Assembly: GCA_002503545.1 (NCBI GenBank)
Contig: DARY01000034.1
Coordinates: forward strand, 47,149 to 68,511
Length of the DNA stretch: 21,363 nucleotides
Direction of reading: 5' to 3'
Source: Candidatus Methanomethylophilus sp. UBA78
GTDB lineage: Archaea; Thermoplasmatota; Thermoplasmata; Methanomassiliicoccales; Methanomethylophilaceae
Positions 12,851 to 21,294 of the stretch are shown in pieces; position 1 is the stretch's first letter, and each line of letters begins with the position of its first letter. A program made the translations under genes and the position numbers. The notes beneath the pieces are model-generated. The model was not told the origin of the DNA and did not search any database. It saw only the letters and a list, made by a program, of their open reading frames with translations.

Positions 12851-15205
12851 ACGACGAGCATAGCGATCACCCATCTCATCAACTCCGTGGACATGGAGGG
12901 CATCCACCGCGCCGACTACGTCCTGATCGACGCCTCCTCCCTCGATCTTGTGGGCAGAGGGACCCCGGACAACTTCGGTAATACAAGCGATTTCGCCTTA
13001 TTCGGCATAGACAGGCTGGTCATGCGGAACGCGAGCATCCTTACGATATACTCCGCGGTGGACGACCTTGACCGTTTCGAGAGCCTCAACAAGGACAACA
13101 ACCCCACGACCGTCTCCTCCCCGCTGAATGCCCTTGTGTTCGGCAGCGGCAACACCCTGTACATAAGGGATACCGAGAACGGGACGGTGGCGTACGGGGA
13201 CGTCATCGGTTACACCGCCATTTCGGTCAACAACGACACCACCTACGGCGGTTACGCCATGGGTTCGCTCACATCCCCCGGAGGGTTCGTCCTCATGTAC
13301 GGCGGATCCTACGTGGAGGCGGACAAGACGGACTATGATAACTGCAGGTGCTGGTTCATTGCGGGTAGCATGAACATCTCGACGTCCATGACCCTCATTT
13401 TCTGGAATGGAACCGGGACATATGCCGACAGCACCTCCGCGGACTTGGAGATGATCAAGCTGCTGGAGAACACCGGCATGAGGTACACCGGAGGTGTATA
13501 CATAGAGTCCAACCCCAACATGTTCTCGTTCGTTTCCGAGGCGTCCAGCGATGTCAACAAATTCAGGTTCCGTATCGGATCCTCCGCCGGTCCGGAGGGG
13601 GACAGGATGCTGTTCGGAGGAGGCGCGGGCATCGATTTCGTGCCCGGCAGCAGCGATGTGCACGTCGCCACCGGCAACGGGGAAGACGGATATCTCAGCC
13701 GTTACTCCAGCCTGCGTCTCGAGTTCTCCGGCACCATAGAGAACAAGAACCAGTACATCGGATACATAATGCTCTACTTCCAGGAGGTGTCGGAGATAGA
13801 GTACGCGACCTCCTCCGGTACGGAGACGTCCTACGTCATAACCAACAACATCGACATCAGGGTTGATCTGTACACCGCCAGCACCAATCCCAACATCGCA
13901 GGAGATTTCACGCTCAGCATAGGGACGGTAAACGGCTCGGGGAGCACCAGCTTCTACCTCCCGCCCGGTATGGGCCTCTCAGGGGCGGCCGTCAACATCA
14001 CCGGTATGACCGCCCTCAACGGAGGCAACGACGTCCTAGGGGTGGCCGCCGCCAAGAACCTGGACAACAGGGACGGCTGGGCCTCGAAGTCCCCCGTGGC
14101 TGAGTTCTCCCCGGGATACGAGGGGCATAGTCCCGTGGGGACCCTCCAGGGAAACTACTCGGCCAACATGGTGGTCTCCGTGAAGGACTCCATCTATTCG
14201 GAGGCTATGTACTACAAACTCACGGCCGAGATCGTGGATGAGAATAACGGTCACACGTACAATATAGCCATCACGGTCATCATAAATTCGATGCCCGAGG
14301 TGACGGTCATCTTCGTGGACGACCAGCAGGATTACTCCGTCACATCCAGGTTCGACTACGGTACGGTGCTCAAGCAGTCGGACTGCCCCCCGACCCGTGC
14401 CAACTTCATAGGATGGTACACCGACAACAACTTCAACAACATCTACAACTTCAAGACGCCGCTGACCACGGAGCTGCATCTGTACGCCAGGTACACCTTG
14501 ACGGTGACCTTCAACAACGGCGACGGTACGAGCTCCCTCATGTACGTGGCCGAGAACGCGGGCGGTACCCGTATCAATCCCCCCGTGGAACCCGTCCGCA
14601 ACGGATACGTCTTCGGCGGATGGTACAGGGACCAGAACAGCGTGGTCGCCTGGGACTTCGACAACAGCAGGGTCGTCGAGAACACGGTCCTGTACGCGAA
14701 GTGGACCGGTGTGGAGATAAACGTCTCCTTCGAGTACACCAAGGGCGGAGAGACGGTCCCTCTGGTGTTGGACGGGGCCGAGTACAGGTACGTCGCCAAC
14801 TACGGCAGCAAGTTCGAGGCCCTGGACGAGGCGTTCAGCCTGTCCGCAGGCCGGGATGTGACGTACCTGATGCGTGCCAGGGATGCGGTGAGCTCCAGCA
14901 TATCCGAGGAGTTCATCCGCTGGTCCGCCGACATCAACGGGTCGTCGATCGCGGTGTACGACGACACGGTCCTGAACTTCTACCATACGGATGCCGAAGG
15001 CAGGTACTGTGTGGTCCTGTTCGCAGTGACCTCCCCCATCGCCCTGCAGGTCAGGATGGACGTGAACACCCAGGCGCTCACGGCGGAGGTCACGCCCCCG
15101 TCGACGTTCCTCGTCTATCCGAGTTCCACCTCCGCCTCGACGGACGGTTACGGTTCCTATTACGAGTTCTCCTACGGTCTGAACGGGGCCACCCGCACCG
15201 GATAG
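11483..15205 (+). CDS. Surface protein, segment 2 (beta-helix and InlB repeats, ends at TAG)
   Basis: 1240 codons after the G tract, in frame with segment 3. It opens TVEHDVYGGGRGG, which completes the GG that ends segment 1. 11483-12850 is beta-helix-like, about ten irregular GG-x-V-x-x-x-VYGGG turns. 12900-14280 is Ser/Thr/Asn-rich with no known domain recognised. 14300-14710 holds two InlB-type repeats ending LYARYT and LYAKWTG, with FIGWYTD and YVFGGWYRD cores. No signal peptide and no credible start of its own: the GTG at 11486 lies against the G run with poor spacing. It ends GLNGATRTG then TAG. Confidence 0.75.
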   Translation, partial: TVEHDVYGGGRGGIEKILHNTNGSYYSAGGGFRDSAGKSYIYGSVNVTVGNVSGAFGDRTATVMGSVYGGGESVPYMKSYTGYADGYFSTQNPDVAAVFGTTSVIILGGADVKGSVYGSGRGISYDGSGKISDADRIEYSTMYLYSYSGSGFAPANVAWMAGGVATYYTSSEKDLSTFAKVEGPFTSDPVSSVTVSGGSVAGSVYGGGAYGITTQSTPIGSVVCTVRITGGTVGDSVYGGGVGVAGKVSVYGGTTVRVSGGTVVKDVFGGARYGIVDYDTRVLMTGGSVNGSVYGGGYGVNGYVSIKGERRISLKNVTIGGSVYGGSSMGDDGSEAEMNARSYVVVSGNVSIAGDVFGGGFQGNTYGMTGVEIGYERVGTPGSVDIIPIADKEGVFITIGGSVYAGGNVGELSEDATPYTSYLVRGGGIVRINGEGLDVSIAGSIMGSGNSCLTAGTTSIAITHLINSVDMEGIHRADYVLIDASSLDLVGRGTPDNFGNTSDFALFGIDRLVMRNASILTIYSAVDDLDRFESLNKDNNPTTVSSPLNALVFGSGNTLYIRDTENGTVAYGDVIGYTAISVNNDTTYGGYAMGSLTSPGGFVLMYGGSYVEADKTDYDNCRCWFIAGSMNISTSMTLIFWNGTGTYADSTSADLEMIKLLENTGMRYTGGVYIESNPNMFSFVSEASSDVNKFRFRIGSSAGPEGDRMLFGGGAGIDFVPGSSDVHVATGNGEDGYLSRYSSLRLEFSGTIENKNQYIGYIMLYFQEVSEIEYATSSGTETSYVITNNIDIRVDLYTASTNPNIAGDFTLSIGTVNGSGSTSFYLPPGMGLSGAAVNITGMTALNGGNDVLGVAAAKNLDNRDGWASKSPVAEFSPGYEGHSPVGTLQGNYSANMVVSVKDSIYSEAMYYKLTAEIVDENNGHTYNIAITVIINSMPEVTVIFVDDQQDYSVTSRFDYGTVLKQSDCPPTRANFIGWYTDNNFNNIYNFKTPLTTELHLYARYTLTVTFNNGDGTSSLMYVAENAGGTRINPPVEPVRNGYVFGGWYRDQNSVVAWDFDNSRVVENTVLYAKWTGVEINVSFEYTKGGETVPLVLDGAEYRYVANYGSKFEALDEAFSLSAGRDVTYLMRARDAVSSSISEEFIRWSADINGSSIAVYDDTVLNFYHTDAEGRYCVVLFAVTSPIALQVRMDVNTQALTAEVTPPSTFLVYPSSTSASTDGYGSYYEFSYGLNGATRTG

Positions 15206-17750
15206 TCCTTACTCGGATGGAGCCTTTCCGCGTCCGACAGCGTGAACTACTTCGGTGCCGGTACGCCGATGCAGATCCGTGTCTACGTGAACGAATCCAA
15301 GATCGTAACGGAGGTACGTTATCTGGACGGGACCCCCGTCGGAAACGCGGTCGTCGGTGCACCCATCAATGACGCGGACAACCCTTATACCATGACGTAT
15401 TATGCCCAGTGGACCCCGATCTACTACACCGTCAGCATAGTCGATGCCAACAACGGGACGGTCGATGCCTATCTCGGAGGGGTATCGGGTACGAAGTTCA
15501 GCGCCCGCTACGGCGACGTCATCACCCTCAGGTTCACCCCCGACAGCGGCCACGAGTTCTACAGATGGAGCGTGTACGGGGAGGGGAAGGTGGAGGACAG
15601 AACATCACCCACCACCACCATGGTCGTGACCGGGAACTGCTCGATCCACGCCACGTCGCTCGGGCCCCAGCTCGTCAGGCTCTACGTGTACTTCAACGGA
15701 GGGCTGAGCGCGGATGAGAAGGACTCCTTCGAAACACCCGAGGCGATGCTCAAGGGGATCGGAGGGCTGTCCGACGTGAAGATGGGATTCGAAGGATGGT
15801 CGTTCAGCGAAAACGGTTACTACGGACAGTACTATGGTCTGCTTTCGAAGGGGGCCTACGAGGTGGGACTGTTCGGAGAATCCGGTAAGTTCTACAGGTT
15901 CAAGACCCTGGAGATCACCGACGAGGTGCATTCCACGGCGATAATCGTCTACACGGTGACGAACGAGATCGAGGAAGGAGGCAGCCATGCGGTGGTCTCC
16001 GAGAATACCGGCCTGGAGGACTACCCCGAGTTCGCGACCGCGGGGAGCGACCTGAACATCCGCGTGTCGTACGGATACACTTACAACATAAATGTGAGCA
16101 TGGTCGTGAGGGGCCAGTCCGAAACGAGTCTGATCCACAACCACAGCGGGTCGATGGACAACAACCATTCGGAGAACGTGCTCTCCGCCCCGCTGCCCTC
16201 CGCTCTGACGGGCGGCATCGTACTGACCGGGACCCTGGCCGTCATCGACAACAACACGGTGGTCCACATACACCGGATGGATGTCGGCGGAACGGAATGG
16301 AGCCTCCATTCGTCCAAGGTGATCACATATGTCACCTCTTCGCCAACGTATTCCGGCACGTACGAGATACCCGTCTACGACGGATTCGCCATAAACCCGA
16401 GCAAGAGCGAGGAGATGTCCGGCATAACGTCGTTCAGCATCGCCAACGGCACCCTGACCTACACGGTCGACTCGGGCAAGAGGATCGAGCTCTACTACGA
16501 GAGGTTCCACGCCCAGGCGCTCCTGAAGATCGATGCGGAGGTATCCGTGCTGTCGGACATGACCGGCTGGACCCGGGGGACGGTCGTCGAGAACGGTGCG
16601 ACATACACCACCTATCAGAAGACCGTGTACTACGAGGAGACGGTCAGTCTGCCGACCCTTTCCAGGGCCGGTTACTCGACCATGCCCTGGGATTTCACCG
16701 GAGGGGCCTCCGGCACGGCGGAAGCTTCGTACACCGTCGGTCTAAGCGATGTGGACGCAACCGGCGGGAGGACAATAATCCTCAAGGCGAACATGTCCAA
16801 GGACCTCCACACGATGACGCTCATCACCCAGTACGGGACGTTCAGCAACGGCGCCTCCAGGAAGTCCATCCCGCTCGAAACCGGAACGTCCCTGCAGGGC
16901 CATCTGGAGACCCCCGTCCTGTCCGGACAGGACAGCCTGAAGTACACTTTCGCCGGATGGGAGGGTATAAGCGAGACCATGCCGGACCACGACGTGTCCT
17001 ATCATGCGGTATGGATCCCGAAGACGTTCAGACTGAACTTCTCCTCCAGCGATGCGAATGCGAGCATCAGTGCCACCAACAGTTCCATCTTCATCCCCAG
17101 CGGGTCGTCCGTGAACTACGGGGAGTACGTGACCATCAGTGTGGTGTTCTCCAGCGGATACACCCTGGGCAGCTACACCGCGACCCCGTCCTCCCTGGGC
17201 GCCCCGGTCCAGGGGGCCGACAGGCAGCATTACTCCTGGTCCTTCTTCATGACGGAAAACGTCAACATAACCGTGGGTTCCCTGGAACTCAAGTACAGGG
17301 TGTTCTTCGTCGTCAACGACGTGCTGGACAGTACCGTTGAAGGAGTGAAGTACGGAACCATCACATTCGGAGACTTCCACAGGGACGGGTATGCGGATTC
17401 GCCGTGGTACACCGATTCGGCCTGTACCGTCCCCCTGGAACCCACCGGGACCGGCAACGAGAAGTACAGCATAAGGATTACGGGGGACCTGACGCTGTAC
17501 ACCAAGCCTGTGGCCAACACCTACACGGTCAGGTACGACGGCAACGGTGGCACCGGTACGATGGCCGACCAGACCTTCACCTACGGTGCGCCCCAGAGGC
17601 TGAGCACATACGCCTTCGTGCGCGAGGGATTCCTGTTCCTCGGATGGACCGATTCGGCCGGCGGTGTGTTCAAGTACGCACCCAGCGACACCGTGTCCAA
17701 CCTCACCGCAGAGCAGAACGGCATCGTAACCCTCTATGCGTTCTGGATCT
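14300..17750 (+). repeat. InlB-type (Listeria-Bacteroides) repeats
   Basis: Scattered copies of the roughly 70-residue beta-grasp-like repeat with VxFxxGxG at the start, GYxFxGWxxD in the middle and LYAxW at the end: about 14300-14496, 14497-14710, 15140-15410 (spans the TAG), 16800-17010 and 17521-17750. The unit is common in secreted adhesins. Confidence 0.75.
15203..15205 (+). other. In-frame TAG codon, candidate pyrrolysine or readthrough site
   Basis: Codon about 1923 of the joined protein, between GATRTG and SLLGWSLSASD. The frame stays open for 1682 further codons and the InlB-type domain is continuous across it. TAG is not used as the terminal stop of any gene in the window. A weak stem TCGGA (15213-15217) / TCCGA (15233-15237) lies 7 nt downstream; too small to count as evidence. 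Confidence 0.75.
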
Positions 17751-20254
17751 CCGCCGGAAACGTCAGTGTGAAGTACGACGGGAATCCGCACAGCGCTGTA
17801 CTGTCGGTGGCCAACGGCAGCGCGACCCCCCTGGTCGTCCACTACGGTACGGTGACCCTGACATCCAGCAACTACGCCACGTCGGGAAGCACGGAACCTC
17901 TCGCCTACACGGACGTTAGGCTGGTCGGAGGACAGGTGGAGTCTTACCGTGTGTACTACTATGCGACCGTGAACGTGGACGGCCACTCCTCCATCCTGTC
18001 GGGATCGGTCTACGTGAAGATAATGCCGAGGGAGGTCACCATCACGTCGGGATCGTCGACCAGGGCGTACTCCGAGATATCATCCCTGGTGAACCATACC
18101 GTGACCTACTCCGGCGACGGTTTCGTCACGGGAGAGGGGGTCACGATAACGTACACCGGCGAGCAGACGGCTGTCGGGTCCTCCGGCAACACCTTCGATT
18201 ACACCTTCACCCCTGTCACCAACGGGAACAACTACCAGATAACCAAGGTTCTCGGTACGTTGGTGGTGACGCCCGCCTCGGCTCAGATATCCATAAACAG
18301 CAGCACGGATTTCACCTACGGGGATGGAAACCGTGTGCTGGAGGCGACCTTCACCAAAGTAGACGAATCGGACGGAAGGGTTCTGAAATACGAGATAACG
18401 GCCGGGGCCGGCACCGTCATCAACCTCGAAAATGAGACGACCATAGTCATAGTCGGCGCTGGTACGGCGACCATAAAGGTGTACGTCGAAGCATCTGGCA
18501 CTTACGAGGAACTGAGCACGGATGTGCTGGTGAATGTCGCAAGGAAGGAACTCGAACTCACGGGTCTCCAGTACAGCGACTCCAAGGTGTACGACGGTAC
18601 CAGAACGGTCGCCGTGATGAATATCGGTACGCTAAACGGCGTAGTCGGCGGGGACATCATCACCCATGCCGTCTCCGCCTCCTACGATTCGAAGAACGCC
18701 GGTTCCCGTACGATATACCTGTCGTACACGCTATCCGGGGAGAAGGCGCAGAACTACCTGCTGAGCGACCCCGTTCCGGCGGCCGGTACCATCAGCAAGA
18801 AGCCTATAACGATAACCTCGGGGAGTGCGACCAAAACGTACGACGGGAAGGACCTGGTGGCGAACGCCTATTCGCTGTCGGGTTCGTTCGCATCGGGCGA
18901 GGGCATAGCCTCGGTCTCGTACACCGGCAAGCAGAAGGACGTCGGTTCCAGCCTTAACGCATTCACCTACACCCTGACCGGTGTGACGGATCCCTCCAAT
19001 TACGTGATATCCAAGGCCCTCGGCACACTGACCGTGACAGTCCGTTATATCGATGTTCCAGTCGCCGCAAGGGACCAGGCATATACAGGAAGCGATGTAC
19101 CTGCGTTCTCTGTGTTTACACCGAGTTCTTACTATACTGTATCCGGGACCGGTAAAGACATCGGAGTTTACTATGCCACCATAACTCTGAGTGACACCGT
19201 CAATACGAAGTGGGTAGGGGATACGACCGATCCCAAAACAGTACAATGGAGGATAGTGACTGCGCTATTGGAGGAGGGCCTGTTCGTTGTGGACACCAGC
19301 CCCGTTGTCTACAGAGGTACGGCTTACGGCGATCTGTCGGTGGAGACCACTTATGATGAAAACCAGGATGTGATAGATCTGACAACCACTCCGAGAGTGA
19401 CCTCCGGGAAGTATGTGCTAGGTGTTGATTACGCCGTGTCCTATTCCAATAATGTCAATGTTGGTTCGGCGGTCATAACCATAACCGGCATGGGAGGTTA
19501 CGGAGGTACGTTCACATACACATTCGAGATAACGCCTTGCCCCATAATGGTCCTTCCTCTCGCACCCATCAATGCCGTGTATGACGGAGAGGAAAAGACG
19601 TGTGGATATATTTTGACACTGGCTTACTCCGGAGACTACGGGAGAGTTTCCGTTGAGGTGGTATCTGGTCTTACCAGGGCAATCGCTGCCGGCCAATATG
19701 AATTCACTATCTCCAATATATCTGGAGAGGCTGGTGGAAACTATTACATAAATACCCCTGATGGCAAGATATACTCTACGTGGTCCATCCTTCCCCGTAC
19801 CGCATACGTGGTTGCCGGGAGCGCCTACGGCAGCAATGTCGGCGAACTCTCCTGCAGCGACGTTTACACGATCGGTGTGATTGATTCCGACAAGGATTTG
19901 CTGCGGAGCTGCCTGAGTCTGACTGGCACTCAGGTGGGGGTGGGTTCCAGCAGGAACATGGTGTCCTTCTCCGTTCCGGATCCCGCGGACGTAAACAATC
20001 CGACCGCCGAGGAGCAGGCGAAGCTCGCGCTGTTGCGCAACTACGAATTGGTCCTCATAGACGGCACCCTCGCCATATTCGACCGTTTGACGTCGTCCGT
20101 GACGGTGGCGGTCGAAGAAGAACAGGGCTCCGCCGGCGGCAGCGGTTTCGGTGCCGCCGCCTTCCTGGCCGAGAATGCCGGGTCCGCGGTATCCGTCCTG
20201 CCCTTCCTGCTGCTTCTGGCACCGATCCTCCTGATCCGCCGCAGGAAGGTCTGA
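15206..20254 (+). CDS. Surface protein, segment 3 (Ig-like repeats and membrane anchor)
   Basis: 1682 codons continuing the frame of segment 2 directly after TAG, beginning SLLGWSLSASD, the GW core of an InlB-type repeat. The first possible start, GTG 15242, has no ribosome binding site and would cut that repeat, so an independent gene is unlikely. Contents: InlB-like pieces (15206-15410, 16800-17010, 17521-17750 with YDGNGGTGTM...FLFLGWTDS...LYAFW), then MBG/YDG Ig-like repeats (17760-19040; KVYDGTRT, KTYDGKD), an AT-richer stretch 19040-19790 with more Ig-like units, and a C-terminal helix VLPFLLLLAPILLI with RRRKV. The anchor predicts an outward-facing protein held in the cytoplasmic membrane. 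Stop TGA at 20252-20254. Confidence 0.8.
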   Translation, partial: SLLGWSLSASDSVNYFGAGTPMQIRVYVNESKIVTEVRYLDGTPVGNAVVGAPINDADNPYTMTYYAQWTPIYYTVSIVDANNGTVDAYLGGVSGTKFSARYGDVITLRFTPDSGHEFYRWSVYGEGKVEDRTSPTTTMVVTGNCSIHATSLGPQLVRLYVYFNGGLSADEKDSFETPEAMLKGIGGLSDVKMGFEGWSFSENGYYGQYYGLLSKGAYEVGLFGESGKFYRFKTLEITDEVHSTAIIVYTVTNEIEEGGSHAVVSENTGLEDYPEFATAGSDLNIRVSYGYTYNINVSMVVRGQSETSLIHNHSGSMDNNHSENVLSAPLPSALTGGIVLTGTLAVIDNNTVVHIHRMDVGGTEWSLHSSKVITYVTSSPTYSGTYEIPVYDGFAINPSKSEEMSGITSFSIANGTLTYTVDSGKRIELYYERFHAQALLKIDAEVSVLSDMTGWTRGTVVENGATYTTYQKTVYYEETVSLPTLSRAGYSTMPWDFTGGASGTAEASYTVGLSDVDATGGRTIILKANMSKDLHTMTLITQYGTFSNGASRKSIPLETGTSLQGHLETPVLSGQDSLKYTFAGWEGISETMPDHDVSYHAVWIPKTFRLNFSSSDANASISATNSSIFIPSGSSVNYGEYVTISVVFSSGYTLGSYTATPSSLGAPVQGADRQHYSWSFFMTENVNITVGSLELKYRVFFVVNDVLDSTVEGVKYGTITFGDFHRDGYADSPWYTDSACTVPLEPTGTGNEKYSIRITGDLTLYTKPVANTYTVRYDGNGGTGTMADQTFTYGAPQRLSTYAFVREGFLFLGWTDSAGGVFKYAPSDTVSNLTAEQNGIVTLYAFWISAGNVSVKYDGNPHSAVLSVANGSATPLVVHYGTVTLTSSNYATSGSTEPLAYTDVRLVGGQVESYRVYYYATVNVDGHSSILSGSVYVKIMPREVTITSGSSTRAYSEISSLVNHTVTYSGDGFVTGEGVTITYTGEQTAVGSSGNTFDYTFTPVTNGNNYQITKVLGTLVVTPASAQISINSSTDFTYGDGNRVLEATFTKVDESDGRVLKYEITAGAGTVINLENETTIVIVGAGTATIKVYVEASGTYEELSTDVLVNVARKELELTGLQYSDSKVYDGTRTVAVMNIGTLNGVVGGDIITHAVSASYDSKNAGSRTIYLSYTLSGEKAQNYLLSDPVPAAGTISKKPITITSGSATKTYDGKDLVANAYSLSGSFASGEGIASVSYTGKQKDVGSSLNAFTYTLTGVTDPSNYVISKALGTLTVTVRYIDVPVAARDQAYTGSDVPAFSVFTPSSYYTVSGTGKDIGVYYATITLSDTVNTKWVGDTTDPKTVQWRIVTALLEEGLFVVDTSPVVYRGTAYGDLSVETTYDENQDVIDLTTTPRVTSGKYVLGVDYAVSYSNNVNVGSAVITITGMGGYGGTFTYTFEITPCPIMVLPLAPINAVYDGEEKTCGYILTLAYSGDYGRVSVEVVSGLTRAIAAGQYEFTISNISGEAGGNYYINTPDGKIYSTWSILPRTAYVVAGSAYGSNVGELSCSDVYTIGVIDSDKDLLRSCLSLTGTQVGVGSSRNMVSFSVPDPADVNNPTAEEQAKLALLRNYELVLIDGTLAIFDRLTSSVTVAVEEEQGSAGGSGFGAAAFLAENAGSAVSVLPFLLLLAPILLIRRRKV
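17760..19790 (+). repeat. MBG/YDG-type Ig-like repeats
   Basis: Repeated units with YDG near the start and a closing GTLxVTP or GTISKKP: about 17768-18030, 18031-18290, 18550-18800, 18801-19040, then more divergent units to 19790 (VVYRGTAYGDL, AVYDGEEKT). Two units share GSSxNxFxYTxTxVTxxxNYxIxKxLGTL, so they are duplicates. Typical stalk modules of surface proteins. Confidence 0.7.
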
Positions 20255-20299
20255 GCAATTTCCCGCGGCGGGTCCTTCCCGGATGTTCGCATGAGCATC

Positions 20300-20335
20300 T
20301 TTAAATATTCAACTATCAATTGTATAGCTAGGTGA
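20300..20335 (+). promoter_or_regulatory. TATA box and ribosome binding site for the first flavin-binding gene
   Basis: TTTAAATA at 20300-20307 predicts transcription from about 20330, with AGGTGA (20330-20335) at the very start of a 10-nt leader, 4 nt before the ATG at 20340. Confidence 0.6.
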
Positions 20336-20339
20336 AAGA

Positions 20340-20738
20340 ATGGTTTCAATCCCGAAAAACGTAATGGACCTCCTGTCCGTACCCGATTCCCTGAAAGTGA
20401 TAGCCACCGTCTCCCCCAGCGGGCAGCCGCACGTCATCGCCGCCGGATCCATCGGTGCCCTCGACGCCGAGACCATGATGATCGGCAAGATCCTCACCAA
20501 GGTCTCGTCCGAGAACATAAAGTCCGGGAAGAAGGTAGCCTTCCTCGTGACCAAGGGTCTGGAGTCCTACTCCATCGACGCCGTGCTCAAGGATGTCCAG
20601 TCCTCCGGCCCCGTCTACGACGCCGTCAACGCCAAACTCGCCGAGATGCACCTCCACGCCTCCGAGATTCTCCTGTTCTCCGTTACCGCCGTCTTCAACC
20701 AGAGCGGCAACCTCGACGCCGGTAAGAAAATCGCTTGA
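20340..20738 (+). CDS. Pyridoxamine 5'-phosphate oxidase-like flavin-binding protein
   Basis: 132 residues, the size of a single FMN-binding split barrel. The pattern VIATVSPSGQPHVIAAGSIGALDAETMMIGKILTK, followed by NIKSGKKVAFLV, matches the N-terminal half of the PNPOx-related family (A-T-x(3)-G-x-P-H, then an xxxNIxxxxxVAxxV strand). Such small members bind FMN or F420 and act in redox reactions of unknown substrate; true pyridoxine oxidase activity is not implied, as the C-terminal PLP-binding part is missing. ATG start with ribosome binding site AGGTGA. It begins 85 nt after the giant gene but has its own TATA box. A second family member follows. Confidence 0.8.
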   Translation: MVSIPKNVMDLLSVPDSLKVIATVSPSGQPHVIAAGSIGALDAETMMIGKILTKVSSENIKSGKKVAFLVTKGLESYSIDAVLKDVQSSGPVYDAVNAKLAEMHLHASEILLFSVTAVFNQSGNLDAGKKIA

Positions 20739-20748
20739 AACCGGGGAC

Positions 20749-20768
20749 GGCCCCGCTTTTCCGGGGCC
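20749..20768 (+). terminator. Hairpin between the two flavin-binding genes
   Basis: Perfect 7-bp stem GGCCCCG (20749-20755) / CGGGGCC (20762-20768), loop CTTTTC, starting 10 nt after the stop. No T-run follows on the plus strand, so terminator activity is uncertain. Confidence 0.45.
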
Positions 20769-20778
20769 ACCATCCCCA

Positions 20779-20786
20779 TTAAAATA
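20779..20786 (+). promoter_or_regulatory. TATA box for the second flavin-binding gene (leaderless)
   Basis: TTAAAATA centred 26-27 nt before the ATG at 20809. No ribosome binding site precedes the ATG, consistent with a leaderless mRNA. Confidence 0.6.
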
Positions 20787-20808
20787 CACAGATGCCCATA
20801 CCTTGCCG

Positions 20809-21207
20809 ATGGCAAAGCTAACACCCGTTCTGATGGACCTTATCAGACGTCCGGACACGAACAAGGTCATGTCCACCATTTCGGAGGACGGCATGCCCCA
20901 CACGATCGTCTGCGGCACCCTCACCGTGCCGGAGGAGGACGTGATCGCCGTCGGTCGCGTGTGGCTCAACACCACCGGGAGGAACATCGAGAGGGACCCG
21001 CGCGCCGAGTTCTTCGTCTGGTCCGGCAAATACGCCTATTCCATACTCTGCGAGTTCATCGGCAGATCCGACGACAAGGACCAGGTCGGCAAGATGAACG
21101 AGGGGCTCGATAGGATAGGTCTCGGTGCCAGCACCCTCTGGAAGTTCAGGGTCCTCGCCGTCTACGACGAGGGCATAAGCGACACGATGGGTGAGAGGAT
21201 CTCCTGA
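20809..21207 (+). CDS. Pyridoxamine 5'-phosphate oxidase-like flavin-binding protein
   Basis: 132 residues, same length as the gene before it but only loosely similar, so an old paralogue. VMSTISEDGMPHTIVCGTLTVPEEDVIAVGRVWLNTTGRNIERDPRAEFFV shows the family pattern (T-I-S-x-D-G-x-P-H, then R-N-I-x-R-x-P-R-A-E-F). The rest, YSILCEFIGR...KMNEGLDRIGLGASTLWKFRVLAVYDE, completes the split barrel with the closing W-K-F-x-V-L strand. Start ATG 20809: a longer frame opens at 20593, but that part is Pro/Ser-rich shadow of the previous gene. Promoter distance indicates a leaderless transcript separate from the first gene. Substrate unknown. Confidence 0.82.
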   Translation: MAKLTPVLMDLIRRPDTNKVMSTISEDGMPHTIVCGTLTVPEEDVIAVGRVWLNTTGRNIERDPRAEFFVWSGKYAYSILCEFIGRSDDKDQVGKMNEGLDRIGLGASTLWKFRVLAVYDEGISDTMGERIS

Positions 21208-21249
21208 TCCCCCATATTGTCTCAAAAACCCGCAGGGATGTGTTTTACC

Positions 21250-21280
21250 GGTCGGGGACGCCTGCGGACCGTCCCCGGCC
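21250..21280. terminator. Bidirectional hairpin between convergent genes
   Basis: 11-bp stem GGTCGGGGACG (21250-21260) / CGTCCCCGGCC (21270-21280), with one G-T pair and a 9-nt loop. It lies between the plus-strand flavin gene and the minus-strand zinc-ribbon gene. Flanks are TGTGTTTCTC on the right and TAAAACACA (minus) on the left, moderately T-rich both ways. Confidence 0.6.
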
Positions 21281-21294
21281 TGTGTTTCTCCTGA

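Larger units (their letters stand above)
9436..20254 (+). other. Giant cell-surface protein gene, interrupted twice
   Basis: One coding unit of about 3605 residues when one G is dropped at 11476-11482 and the TAG at 15203-15205 is read as an amino acid. Order: signal peptide; Thr/Ser-rich N-terminal region; beta-helix repeats around GG(S/T)VxGSVYGGG; a second Ser/Thr-rich region; InlB-type (Listeria-Bacteroides) repeats; MBG/YDG-type Ig-like repeats; C-terminal hydrophobic anchor with RRRKV. Beta-helix repeats span the G tract, and an InlB-type block continues across the TAG, so the three open frames are one gene. There is no other in-frame stop in 10.8 kb. Expected outside the cell, membrane-anchored, adhesin-like. 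It could be phase-variable, recoded, or a recent pseudogene. The three segments are listed below. Confidence 0.8.

Noticed and set aside
11486..15205. Segments 2 and 3 of the surface gene as independent genes starting at GTG 11486 and GTG 15242
   Set aside because: No usable ribosome binding site, promoter or signal peptide; both starts cut through repeats that continue from the previous segment.
15213..15237. Stem-loop after the TAG as a pyrrolysine insertion element
   Set aside because: Only 5 bp with a 15-nt loop, easily found by chance in this composition; pyrrolysine decoding does not strictly need such an element.
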